From: Candidatus Acidiferrum typicum
GTDB lineage: Bacteria; Acidobacteriota; Terriglobia; Acidiferrales; UBA7541
Direction: 5' to 3'
DNA: 64,000 bases
NCBI GenBank assembly: GCA_002478115.1
Contig: DLMH01000198.1
Location: 98,275-162,274, forward strand
A program made the translations under genes and the position numbers. The notes under the pieces are model-generated. The model worked only from the letters and a program-made list of their open reading frames with translations. It made no database searches and was not told the origin of the DNA. Shown one piece after another: positions 52,022 to 60,397 of this stretch. Position 1 is the first letter of the stretch. Every line of letters begins with the position of its first letter.

Positions 52022-52722
52022 GCCGCGTCTCCTCGCGTCACTCTTCTTGAGTTCGCTCCGGCGAGGCTTCCCGCAAAAAACTTCCTGCCCTCCAACAGCA
52101 CCGGCAGGCCGCGCACCACGCAAAAGCCTCCTGTCAGCCACGCCAGCACATGCGCCCCCGCGCGAATCGCCGCGTGCGCGTCCACCGTCATCGGCCCCAC
52201 CAGCAGCACCGGACCGCGCGTCAACGCCAGCTCCAATCCCAGGTAGCAGAAGCACACGCACTTCAGCGCCGCATACACGCCGCGGCTCCATCGCGACCCC
52301 ACCAGCGCGCGCCCCCACCATGTCTGCAGCATTGCATTCGCGCCCCATCCCGAATGCCCCGCCCTCATCGCCAGCCCGCGCAGAAAATCCGTCACCGCCC
52401 CGCGCGCAAAAAACAGCATTGGCAGCCACAGCGACACCATCCCCACCACGGCAAAGTACGTGAAGTACATGTTCTCGATGACGCGGTCTCCCAGAATGTC
52501 GATCTGCGCGCCCACTGGCGTGGCCATCTTCCGCGTTCGCGCCAGGTGTCCGTCCAACGCATCCAGCGCGATCGACGTCACCGTCAGCACCACAGCCAGC
52601 AGGTTCATCCACGCGCCGTGGCCAAATAAACTGACCGCCACGAATCCCACCAGCACTCGTAAGAACGTCACCTTGTTGGGCGTCCAAACCATCGGCACCT
52701 GCCCGCTGCGCTGCACGCCCAT
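52018..52722 (-). CDS. CDP-alcohol phosphatidyltransferase
   Basis: A 234-residue membrane enzyme. The family motif is complete: DALDGHLARTRKMATPVGAQIDILGD. Five or six hydrophobic segments follow. Such enzymes transfer a phosphatidyl group from CDP-diacylglycerol to an alcohol (glycerol-3-P, serine, inositol-P). The start at ATG 52722 (MGVQRSG) or 52692 (MVWTPNK) is uncertain. It is the first gene of the operon with the HAD and PAP2 genes. The alcohol cannot be read from the sequence alone. Confidence 0.85.
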   Translation of the reverse strand: MGVQRSGQVPMVWTPNKVTFLRVLVGFVAVSLFGHGAWMNLLAVVLTVTSIALDALDGHLARTRKMATPVGAQIDILGDRVIENMYFTYFAVVGMVSLWLPMLFFARGAVTDFLRGLAMRAGHSGWGANAMLQTWWGRALVGSRWSRGVYAALKCVCFCYLGLELALTRGPVLLVGPMTVDAHAAIRAGAHVLAWLTGGFCVVRGLPVLLEGRKFFAGSLAGANSRRVTRGDAA

Positions 52723-53089
52723 ACGCAATGCAGGGTCTATGCCATCTTCTGCGCAAATAACCCTTTCCTCACCAGTACGTTGCAGGCCGGACAAAATGCC
52801 CTTACCCGCTCCCCTGCCAGCCTTTCCCGCCACTTGTCTTTCTTTTCCTGCCTTGTGCCGCTCCCGCGATTCCCCGCGTCTAATCCACTTGCGCGGGAAA
52901 TGCCCCCTCTACGCAGGCCTGGGAAACACGAATTTGTGTCCCCCCAACGTTTCTCCGGAGCACCACCCACTGCGTAGTTTTGTGCGAGAATAGTTTGTTG
53001 GGTCGCAGGTATTTCCCGATCATGCGCAAGCGAGCGCCGCTGCCTATTCCGGAATGCTCATTGCGGCAGGTTGTGAGGACTTCTACGAA
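52723..53089. other. intergenic region between divergent lipid and redox operons
   Basis: 367 bases serving two divergent operons. No hexamer pair stands out. A short ORF (52737-52970 on the minus strand) contains CPAC but no other support, so I treat it as non-coding. Confidence 0.5.
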
Positions 53090-53956
53090 ATGACCGATGT
53101 TTCTTTAGCGGGTGCTTTTCTCGCGGGATTGATCTCTTTTCTCTCTCCCTGCGTTCTTCCGCTCGTTCCCGGCTACATCTCCATGCTTTCGGGAATCGGC
53201 GTGGAACAACTCCGCCAGGGCGAGCAGCCCAAGGGCGGGCTTTTATCTTCCGCGCTCTCTTTCGTCGTCGGCTTTTCCGTGGTGTTTATCGGGTTCGGCG
53301 CTTCCGCCAGCGCCGTGGGCGGTTTCCTGCAGCAGCACAAAAATTTACTGACACCAATCGCCGGGGCGCTGATTCTGCTCTTCGGCCTCCATCTTTTGGG
53401 CGGCCTCATCAAAATGAACGTGCGCACCGGCGTCGTGCTTGGAGCGATTCTGGTGGCCTTGGGCGTGGCGGCCCTTCTTCACGGCGGGCCGCTTTTCCTC
53501 GGCCTTGGCGCCGTCCATTTCTTCTCGCTCTCCGTCATAGGCTTCTTTGGGCCTCTTCTGGCTCGCTGGTTGAATCAGGACGTGCGCCTTCGCAACACCG
53601 ACACCAAGCCCGGCATCCTCAGCGGCTTCCTCCTTGGATTTGCTTTTGCCTTTGGCTGGACGCCCTGCATCGGCCCGATTCTTTCCGCGGTGCTTGTGCT
53701 GGCCGCTGCAAGCAACACCGTCGCGCGCGGCGTGCTGCTCCTGGCCGTCTATTCCGCCGGGCTCGCCGTACCCTTTTTGCTGACCGCGCTCCTTTTCAGC
53801 CAGTTCATACGTTTCTACAAGAATTTCCGCAAGCATCTTCACGCTGTCGAGCTGTTCAGCGGGGCCCTGCTGCTGTTCATCGGCTTCCTGATCTTCTTCA
53901 ACAAGCTGACCTGGCTCGCGGGTAAATTCACATTCTTGAACCGCTTCTCGATGTAA
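53090..53956 (+). CDS. ccdA: CcdA/DsbD-beta type membrane thiol reductant transporter
   Basis: A 288-residue protein with six to eight membrane helices carrying reducing power from cytoplasmic thioredoxin to the periplasm. The two redox Cys motifs are LSPCVLPLVPGYISM and FGWTPCIGPILSAVL. It is longer than classical CcdA (about 240). ATG 53090 (MTDVSLAG) is chosen; 53054 adds 12 residues. Next gene, a TlpA-like thioredoxin, starts 26 bases after; this pair would deliver electrons to cytochrome c maturation or metal sites. Confidence 0.9.
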   Translation: MTDVSLAGAFLAGLISFLSPCVLPLVPGYISMLSGIGVEQLRQGEQPKGGLLSSALSFVVGFSVVFIGFGASASAVGGFLQQHKNLLTPIAGALILLFGLHLLGGLIKMNVRTGVVLGAILVALGVAALLHGGPLFLGLGAVHFFSLSVIGFFGPLLARWLNQDVRLRNTDTKPGILSGFLLGFAFAFGWTPCIGPILSAVLVLAAASNTVARGVLLLAVYSAGLAVPFLLTALLFSQFIRFYKNFRKHLHAVELFSGALLLFIGFLIFFNKLTWLAGKFTFLNRFSM

Positions 53957-53982
53957 GATTCTTGTAGGTGGATGGAATTGCT

Positions 53983-54552
53983 ATGAAAAAGATATTGATC
54001 ATCGTCGCTACCGTCGCAGTCCTTATCCTCCTCACCTGGTATGCCGATAAGGCCACCCGCCTCAAGGGACAAACTGCATCAAATCCCGCTTCGTATCCCG
54101 CTTCCAGCGTTGAAGGAAAGCCTGAGCCGGATCTGAAACTCAAGGACCTTGACGGCAAAGACGTCTCCCTCGCCGATTACAAGGGCAAGGTGGTCTTCCT
54201 GAATTTCTGGGCCACCTGGTGCGATCCCTGCCTCGTGGAAATTCCCTGGCTCATTGATATGCAAGCCAAATACGCTTCGCGCGGCTTCACCGTCGTCGGC
54301 ATTGCTATGGACGATGAAGGCAAGAGCGTCGTAGCTCCGTTCATCGCCAAGGAGCGCTTCGACGTCAACGGCCAGCAGCTTCCCATGGGCTATCCCATCC
54401 TGCTGGGCACCGATGAAGCCGCGGACAAGTTTGGCGGCGTCCTCGGCTATCCCACCAGCTTCCTGATTTCCCGCGATGGCAAGGTCGTCACCAAATTCCA
54501 GGGCCTCAAGAGTAGCGACGAACTGCTCAAAGCCATCGAAGCGCAGCTCTGA
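53983..54552 (+). CDS. TlpA/ResA-like membrane-anchored thioredoxin
   Basis: A 189-residue protein with N-terminal anchor (KKILIIVATVAVLILLTWYA) and a periplasmic thioredoxin domain: VVFLNFWATWCDPCLVEIPWL with CDPC, MDDEGKSVVAPFIAKERF and the cis-Pro region GYPTSFLISRDGKVV. AlkylHydroperoxide/TlpA-type. It should receive electrons from the CcdA-like protein. ATG 53983 begins the anchor. Followed after 11 bases by the frataxin gene. Confidence 0.9.
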   Translation: MKKILIIVATVAVLILLTWYADKATRLKGQTASNPASYPASSVEGKPEPDLKLKDLDGKDVSLADYKGKVVFLNFWATWCDPCLVEIPWLIDMQAKYASRGFTVVGIAMDDEGKSVVAPFIAKERFDVNGQQLPMGYPILLGTDEAADKFGGVLGYPTSFLISRDGKVVTKFQGLKSSDELLKAIEAQL

Positions 54553-54563
54553 TCGAATCCACT

Positions 54564-54896
54564 ATGCTTGCTGAACACGACTTCCAGAAAAAGGCCGACG
54601 CCCTCTTCGACGATTTGAAAAAGCGCCTGCTCAACCTCGGCGATGTGCACGATTTCGACGTGGAAGGCGAAAGCGGCAAGCTCGAGGTCATCTTTGAGGT
54701 GCCCGAACCCGCCAGATTCGTGATCTCGCCCAACTCACCCATTCGCGAAATCTGGGTTTCCGCTCTCTCCACCAGTTTCAAGCTTGCCTGGTCCGAAGCC
54801 CGCAGCGCCTTCATCCTCCAAAAAACAGGCGAAGATCTCTACGCCGTCATGAGCCGCGTGATCTCGCAACAACTCGGAACTCAGGTGACCGTGTGA
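54564..54896 (+). CDS. cyaY: frataxin homologue CyaY
   Basis: A 110-residue protein with frataxin features: EHDFQKKADALFDDLKKRL, an N-terminal helix with an acidic ridge, then GKLEVIFEVPEPARFVISPN and the central signature IREIWVSALSTSFKL. The C-terminal helix GEDLYAVMSRVISQQLG is also fitting. Frataxin binds iron and regulates Fe-S cluster assembly. It lies between a TlpA-like gene and a DsbD-alpha-like gene, overlapping the latter by four bases, an unusual context. I believe the family call; the iron-sulfur genes are not nearby. Confidence 0.85.
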   Translation: MLAEHDFQKKADALFDDLKKRLLNLGDVHDFDVEGESGKLEVIFEVPEPARFVISPNSPIREIWVSALSTSFKLAWSEARSAFILQKTGEDLYAVMSRVISQQLGTQVTV

Positions 54897-55435
54897 AACA
54901 TTTGCTAATTGTTCTCCTCGTTGCTCTTTTCCTCTTCCCGCTCGCGGCTCTTTCGCAGACGCCCTCGGCCAGGGATGTCGTCGCTCCCACGGCCTTCGCC
55001 TCCTACGAGCCTGTCGCACGTGGCATGGCTTTCCAGGTCGCCGTCGTGATGAAAATTCGCCCCGGCTTTCACGTCAACGCCCGCAAAGTCACCTTCGATT
55101 ATCTGATTCCCACGGATCTGCGCGCGGATGTCCACGCCGGCTTCAAACTCGAAAACGTAATTTATCCCAAGGGAACCCTGCAGACCTTCACCTTCTCAAA
55201 AAATAAGCAATTGAATGTATACACGGACACGGTGATTCTGCGTTTGCCGCTCACCGTCTTGAAGGATGCGCCGCTCGGCCCTCAACACCTCGCCATGAAG
55301 CTTCGCTACCAGGCCTGCAGCACCGAAATCTGCCTCCCGCCGGTCACCAAGGACGTCGAACTTACCCTGAATGTCGTCGCCGACCGCTCTTCCGCAAAAT
55401 CTTCGAATCCCGACCTCTTTCCACCCTCTCGCTGA
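54893..55435 (+). CDS. exported DsbD N-terminal-like domain protein
   Basis: A 180-residue protein with signal peptide (KHLLIVLLVALFLFPLAALS) and an Ig-like fold resembling DsbD alpha: GMAFQVAVVMKIRPGFHVNARK, YLIPTDLRADVHAGF, and LRYQACSTEICLPPVTKDVELTL. The Cys pair in CSTEIC corresponds to the redox Cys of DsbD-alpha. The GTG start at 54893 overlaps cyaY's stop. With CcdA and TlpA genes upstream, the unit appears to be a DsbD split into three proteins. Confidence 0.82.
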   Translation: MKHLLIVLLVALFLFPLAALSQTPSARDVVAPTAFASYEPVARGMAFQVAVVMKIRPGFHVNARKVTFDYLIPTDLRADVHAGFKLENVIYPKGTLQTFTFSKNKQLNVYTDTVILRLPLTVLKDAPLGPQHLAMKLRYQACSTEICLPPVTKDVELTLNVVADRSSAKSSNPDLFPPSR

Positions 55436-55473
55436 TTGCATCTCAGCCGCGTTTCCGAAAGAATGGAGAAGCC

Positions 55474-57072
55474 ATGGCCCCCTTTCCTCGCGGTAAGCGC
55501 TTCTGGCTTTTTCTTGCGGCTATCGTTTCCACTCTGGTTGCCGCGTTCTTCCTCTTTGTCGCCACGCGCACGCGCAGCATCGAAGAACACCTCCGCGCCG
55601 TGATCGTGCAGGACCTTAGCCGCCGCTTCGATAGCCAGGTCGAACTCCGCACTCTGAGCCTTCGTTTCTGGCCGCGCCTCAGCGTCACCGGCGAAGGCCT
55701 CACGATCCACTTCCACAATCGGTTGGACGTGCCTCCCCTCATCTCCATCGAAAAATTTTCTTCTCGCCCCGGCTTTTTTGGACTTCTCCGTAAACCTCAC
55801 CATGTCTCCGGGGTCGTCTTGGACAACATGGTCATCACCATCTCGCACCGCAAACCCGGCCAGCCCGAAGCCGCTCCTCTCCCTAAAACTCCGTCTGCCC
55901 CAGCGTCTCTGGTCTTTGATGGAGTACTCTGTAAAAATGCCGAACTGATCATCGTTCCGAGAAAAGAAGGCAAGGAACCTCTCGATTTCAAGATTCATGA
56001 CTTGGACCTTCAGAAAGTCTCCCTCGATAAACCTTTCATCTTTCGAGGCAATCTCACCAACGCAAAACCCAAGGGCGAAATCGCCACCAGCGGCAGCTTC
56101 GGCCCCTGGGATATAGAAGAACCCGGCAACACCCCGGTCTCCGGCTCCTACACATTCACGGACGCAGATCTTGGCCCGCTTCCCGGCATCGCGGGCATTC
56201 TCTCTTCCACTGGAAAGTACCTGGGCCAGCTCGACAAGATTGAAGTCCAGGGTGAAACCGACACGCCGGCGTTCTCCATCGATCCTATAGGACGCGGCCT
56301 ACCCTTGCGCACCACTTTTTCCGCCACCGTCGACGGCACCAATGGCGAAACCTATCTTCATCCTGTGCGCGCCGTTCTCGGCCAATCGCTGTTCATCGCC
56401 AATGGAAGTGTCCTTCAGACTCCCGAAAAGCATGGGCGCCTCATCACCCTGGATGTCTTCGCCCCGCAAGCTCGCTTGCAAGACGTCCTCGCCCTCGCCG
56501 TTAAATCACAAAAACCGCTCATGGTTGGCACCATCAAGTTGAAGACCAAGCTCGTCCTCCCACCCGGCAAAGAAAAAGCCCTCGACAAACTTCTCCTCGA
56601 TGGCGATTTTGGCGTCGAGGATGCCCGCTTCACCGATCCGGAGATCCGTTCCCAGCTTGCTTCCCTCAGCCGTCACGGCCTCGGCGAACCCAACCAGGAA
56701 GACGCGGGCAGCGCTGCGACTGACCTGCAGGGCCACTACCACGTGGAAAATGGCGTCGCCACGTTCACTCATCTACAGTTTAGTGTGGAAGGAGCCACCG
56801 TCCTTCTGGACGGCTCCTACGATCTCAATGGCGGTCAACTGAACTTCCGCGGTCAGCTTCGTCTGAAGGCGGAACTCTCGCAAGTTGTAGGCGGGGTGAA
56901 ATCGGTCTTCCTGAAGCCATTCGACGCGATTTTCAAAAAGCAGGGCGCCGGCGCTGTAATCCCCATCGCCATTACCGGAACGCGCGAAAACCCGGTCTTC
57001 AGCGTCTCCGTTTTTCACAAGACGATCAAAAAGCAGCCAGCGGAAAACTCGCCTGCAAACGAAAAAAAATAG
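55474..57072 (+). CDS. AsmA-family protein
   Basis: A 532-residue protein with one N-terminal helix (LFLAAIVSTLVAAFFLFVA) and a long beta-rich periplasmic part. N-terminal AsmA segment: DSQVELRTLSLRFWPRLSVTGEGLTIHF; a C-terminal AsmA-like segment at about 440-520: YHVENGVATFTHLQFSVEGATVLLDGSYDLNGGQLNFRGQLRL. These proteins act in lipid transport and outer membrane biogenesis. It follows the DsbD-like gene by 38 bases. I cannot tell whether it is AsmA, YhdP-like or another paralogue. Confidence 0.85.
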   Translation: MAPFPRGKRFWLFLAAIVSTLVAAFFLFVATRTRSIEEHLRAVIVQDLSRRFDSQVELRTLSLRFWPRLSVTGEGLTIHFHNRLDVPPLISIEKFSSRPGFFGLLRKPHHVSGVVLDNMVITISHRKPGQPEAAPLPKTPSAPASLVFDGVLCKNAELIIVPRKEGKEPLDFKIHDLDLQKVSLDKPFIFRGNLTNAKPKGEIATSGSFGPWDIEEPGNTPVSGSYTFTDADLGPLPGIAGILSSTGKYLGQLDKIEVQGETDTPAFSIDPIGRGLPLRTTFSATVDGTNGETYLHPVRAVLGQSLFIANGSVLQTPEKHGRLITLDVFAPQARLQDVLALAVKSQKPLMVGTIKLKTKLVLPPGKEKALDKLLLDGDFGVEDARFTDPEIRSQLASLSRHGLGEPNQEDAGSAATDLQGHYHVENGVATFTHLQFSVEGATVLLDGSYDLNGGQLNFRGQLRLKAELSQVVGGVKSVFLKPFDAIFKKQGAGAVIPIAITGTRENPVFSVSVFHKTIKKQPAENSPANEKK

Positions 57073-57102
57073 CGCTTCGCAAGCGTGCGCGTCGCAGCGC
57101 GG

Positions 57103-58578
57103 CTACTTGGCGAACCCGCTCACCGCCGCGCGCAGCCTCCGCACCACCCGCTCTTGCCCCAGCACCACCATCGTGTCGAACAGCGGCGGCGCCACCGCTT
57201 GCCCCACGATCGCCACGCGCGTTGCATTGATCAGCAATCCCGCTTTCACCCCGGCCTCTTCCGCCACCTTCCGGGAAGCGTGATCGCAGGCGTCATGATT
57301 CCACTCCGTCAATCCCGCCAGCGCCTCCGCCAGTTTTGCCAGCAGGCTTGGCACTTTTTCGTCTTTCCAGAATTTCGCTTTCGCCGCCGGATCGATCGTG
57401 AACTCATCGCTGAAAAACGCGCGCGACCAACTGCCGAAATCCGGCAACAGCCGCACCCGCGGCCGCAGCAAATCCACCGTCCTCGAAAACCACTCGCGCC
57501 CCGCACCCTTCGCCCATTCTTCCTTCCACAGCCCATCTTGTTTCAACTGCTCCTCCACCTGCGGCAACAGGTCCTCAATCGGCAGCTTCTGCAGATATTG
57601 CGTGTTGAACCATTCCAGCTTCGCCCGGTCAAATACACCGTTCGTCCGGCTTACCCCTTCCAGCGAAAACTTCTCCACCAACTCCTTCGTCCTGAAAAAC
57701 TCCTCATCCCCGCCCGCCGACCAGCCCAACAGCGCCAGGAAATTGCGGAACGCTTCCGGCAAAAACCCTTCCCGCCGGTACATGTTCACGTCCGTCGCCC
57801 CGTGCCTCTTCGAGAGCCGCGACTTGTCCGGCCCCAAAATCAGCGGCACGTGCGCAAACACTGGCGGCTCCGCTCCCAGCGCGCGGTACAGCAACACCTG
57901 TTTGGGCGTGTTGGAAATGTGGTCCGCGCCGCGAATCACATGCGTGATCCGCATGTCAATATCGTCCGCCACCACGCTCATCTGGTACATCGCCTGCCCG
58001 AACTCTTCTCCCTCTTTCCCTGAGCGCAGCAGCACAAAATCCTCGATTTCGTCGTTGGAGAATTCCCGCTCGCCGAACACCGCGTCGTAAAACCTCGTCG
58101 TTCCCCCTGTCGGCACCTTGAAGCGCAGCGCCGGCTTCGTCTCCGGCGACGACGGCTTCCCGTCCCGGCACGTGCATCGCACCACCCTCCGCACTTTCGC
58201 GCCTTCCGCTCCTTCTTCCGCGTGGTCCCCGCCCACATATTTTTCCGGCGGGCAATAGCACCGGAACGCGCTCCCATTCGCCAGGCATTTCTTGGCCGCC
58301 TCGCGGTACAACTCCGTCCGCTGCGACTGGTAGTACGGCCCTTCGTCCCAATTCACGCCCAGCCACTTCAGCCCCTCGATAATTCCCGTCAACAACTCCG
58401 GCTTGTTGCGCTCCGCGTCCGTATCTTCAATCCGCAGGATCATGGTGCCGCGTTCTTTGCGCGCAAACAGCCAGTTAAACAGCGCCGTGCGCGCTCCGCC
58501 CACGTGCAAATACCCCGTCGGCGAAGGCGCAAACCGCACCCGCACGCTTCCCTTTTGTGTTGCGCTCGCGTCTGTCAT
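57103..58578 (-). CDS. gltX: glutamyl-tRNA synthetase
   Basis: A 491-residue class I synthetase. HIGH motif region FAPSPTGYLHVGGAR (17-30); tRNA-binding and KMSKS-like DKSRLSKRHGATDVNMY. The segment MVVADDIDMRITHVIRGADHISNT is also as expected, and a Zn-finger-like CYCPP(E) in FRCYCPPEKY is seen. Attaches glutamate to tRNA-Glu and perhaps tRNA-Gln. ATG 58578 is chosen; an upstream in-frame ATG adds ten residues. Convergent with the AsmA gene. Confidence 0.95.
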   Translation of the reverse strand: MTDASATQKGSVRVRFAPSPTGYLHVGGARTALFNWLFARKERGTMILRIEDTDAERNKPELLTGIIEGLKWLGVNWDEGPYYQSQRTELYREAAKKCLANGSAFRCYCPPEKYVGGDHAEEGAEGAKVRRVVRCTCRDGKPSSPETKPALRFKVPTGGTTRFYDAVFGEREFSNDEIEDFVLLRSGKEGEEFGQAMYQMSVVADDIDMRITHVIRGADHISNTPKQVLLYRALGAEPPVFAHVPLILGPDKSRLSKRHGATDVNMYRREGFLPEAFRNFLALLGWSAGGDEEFFRTKELVEKFSLEGVSRTNGVFDRAKLEWFNTQYLQKLPIEDLLPQVEEQLKQDGLWKEEWAKGAGREWFSRTVDLLRPRVRLLPDFGSWSRAFFSDEFTIDPAAKAKFWKDEKVPSLLAKLAEALAGLTEWNHDACDHASRKVAEEAGVKAGLLINATRVAIVGQAVAPPLFDTMVVLGQERVVRRLRAAVSGFAK

Positions 58579-58663
58579 GGTAAGTCTCGTCTCGCTCTCA
58601 TCGTGCAAGAACTCAGTGTAACGGACCCTCCCCGATGGCGTCCAACATCCGCGGAGTTTGCTC

Positions 58664-58694
58664 TTGACCTAAACTGGTCGCTCCGGTGTCTAAT
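58664..58694 (+). promoter_or_regulatory. candidate promoter of the unknown membrane protein
   Basis: TTGACC (58664-58669) and TCTAAT (58689-58694) are 19 bases apart and end five bases before the ATG at 58700; transcription would begin at or just after the start codon. Confidence 0.4.
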
Positions 58695-58699
58695 TCCAT

Positions 58700-60067
58700 A
58701 TGCCCCACCGTCTCATTCGTTTTCGCGTGGTCCTCCCCGTTGTCTTCGGTTTTCTGGCCGCCATGCTGATGCTCTGGGATTACGAAAACAATCGAATGAT
58801 TGCGTTGATGGGAATGGGCTGGGATATGGGGCCACCATTCTGGCCCTATCAGGCCGTCTATCTGTTTTTGTATTCTGTCAATGCCCCGGCATTTGTTCTT
58901 TCAATGCCAATCCTGAAGCTGCTCAACCTTCAGTCCCTTTCTCTGCAATATGCCATCTGGTTTCCGGCGATCGTGGGTTGGTGGTGGTGGATTGGTTCTC
59001 GAATCGATTTGGGCATTATTAGCCACCGTCACTACCGATACGCCAAACTATTGGGAAGTGTTCTTGCTGCCGCGAGCCTTGGATTCATTGGTATCGCCGT
59101 TCGCGTCATCGTTGGTGAGATTCGTTGGTGGATGCAATATGCGCATGACTATTCGCCATATCGTGCATCCACGCTTCTCACAACCATCGGCCCTGCCATG
59201 TGGTGCCTGCTCCTTGCTGGTGGATGTGCGGTAGCGGCAATACGCCTGTGGCAGGAAGGAGGCGCGCAGGCCGAAAAAAGCCATCGCAGATATCGACCAC
59301 TTCTGATTGGGGTGTCTCTTGTTGCGCTCTACGTCTTTGCAATACATCGCTGGGACAAAGCACTGAATCCACCTCTAGATTACAGCGAGTGCACCGTTGA
59401 TCTACTTCACGGACTTGGTTGCGTCCACGGGACAGTCGTCGATGAGAGCGGCAAGCCGATAAGCCACATCGAGGTGGATCTCATTCCAATCGCCAAGACT
59501 GGCACGGCACGTTTTTATGGCATTCGCAGTGAACGTACGGATGAGCAAGGAAGATACAACCTGAATGGAGTGGAAGCTGCTGAATATTTCCTGGCAGTCA
59601 ATGCCTTTAGCGCCTTTGGAGCACCTACTGCGGAGTTGCCGTTCGCCACCGTATACTATCCAGCAGCAGAGAATGAATCTGGAGCAGCCCCCCTAAGGGT
59701 CGCCCGGTCAACCCCACTACACCTTCCCCCGCTTCGGCTGCGCAGACTTGAGTTGGCAACCATCAAAATAAACGTCAAATGGTCCGATGGCACGAGGCCC
59801 AGACGAAGCGATATCTTCTTTCAAAATGTCCTCTATGAGCGTGCTGTAGGAACTCTGCCGCAAATCGACAATGGCGTAGGCGAGTTCACGCTGCCGAAGG
59901 GCTTTGAATACGATGCCTCTTCCTCAGTCGACTGCCACAAGGGCAATGTTCACGAATCGCGCGAATCCCTGCCCTATCAACGAATCAAAGTCGCCGACGG
60001 TTCCACACCGGCAGAAATGACTTTTGTCATTCAGGGGCCACCCTGTGTGCTTTGGGATCCCGATTGA
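58700..60067 (+). CDS. multi-pass membrane protein with regulatory-like domain, unknown function
   Basis: A 455-residue protein. The first 220 residues hold about six hydrophobic segments, including LPVVFGFLAAMLMLW, IWFPAIVGWWWWIG and PLLIGVSLVALYVFAI. The remainder starts with a Cys-flanked segment (SECTVDLLHGLGCVHGTVVDESGKPISHIEVDLI) like the carboxypeptidase-regulatory fold, with TDEQGRYNLNGVEAAEYFLAV. The end (FVIQGPPC) is also Cys-containing. No enzyme motif. A signal that senses or binds outside the membrane is possible. Base composition is lower in GC than the neighbours. Confidence 0.75.
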   Translation: MPHRLIRFRVVLPVVFGFLAAMLMLWDYENNRMIALMGMGWDMGPPFWPYQAVYLFLYSVNAPAFVLSMPILKLLNLQSLSLQYAIWFPAIVGWWWWIGSRIDLGIISHRHYRYAKLLGSVLAAASLGFIGIAVRVIVGEIRWWMQYAHDYSPYRASTLLTTIGPAMWCLLLAGGCAVAAIRLWQEGGAQAEKSHRRYRPLLIGVSLVALYVFAIHRWDKALNPPLDYSECTVDLLHGLGCVHGTVVDESGKPISHIEVDLIPIAKTGTARFYGIRSERTDEQGRYNLNGVEAAEYFLAVNAFSAFGAPTAELPFATVYYPAAENESGAAPLRVARSTPLHLPPLRLRRLELATIKINVKWSDGTRPRRSDIFFQNVLYERAVGTLPQIDNGVGEFTLPKGFEYDASSSVDCHKGNVHESRESLPYQRIKVADGSTPAEMTFVIQGPPCVLWDPD

Positions 60068-60397
60068 GCTTCGGGTCCGCCGTGGCGAATCTAGGTTCCG
60101 CAAGGCTTTCTATTTCACGGACTGGCTTGTAGTCAAATCACTCACCCTCCGTGCCCCACCCCCTACTACCTCTTTCGCCACCAGTACCCCCGTACTCTCC
60201 CTGCTCCTTTTCCCTCTGCCTCATAATCGCAAGTGATTCGTTTTGTGTGTGGTTGGGCTCCTTGGTGACGGCCAGCAGGGGTGTTATCTCGGGAAGTAGT
60301 GCGTTCCTGGTGTCTCCCGGTGCACTCCGCTGATTCTTTGCTGAGTCCATTCGCTTTTTTCGCCCTCACACAACAGGTGGCGCCTTTGGGCTCGTCG
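60068..60397. other. intergenic region before the c-di-GMP gene
   Basis: 330 bases with a pyrimidine-rich stretch (60160-60230) and a T-run. No gene, no obvious promoter hexamer and no ribosome site close to 60398 were recognised. Confidence 0.5.

Noticed and set aside
52737..52970. Small reading frame with a CPAC motif upstream of the CDP-alcohol gene
   Set aside because: No ribosome site, biased composition and no second Cys pair.
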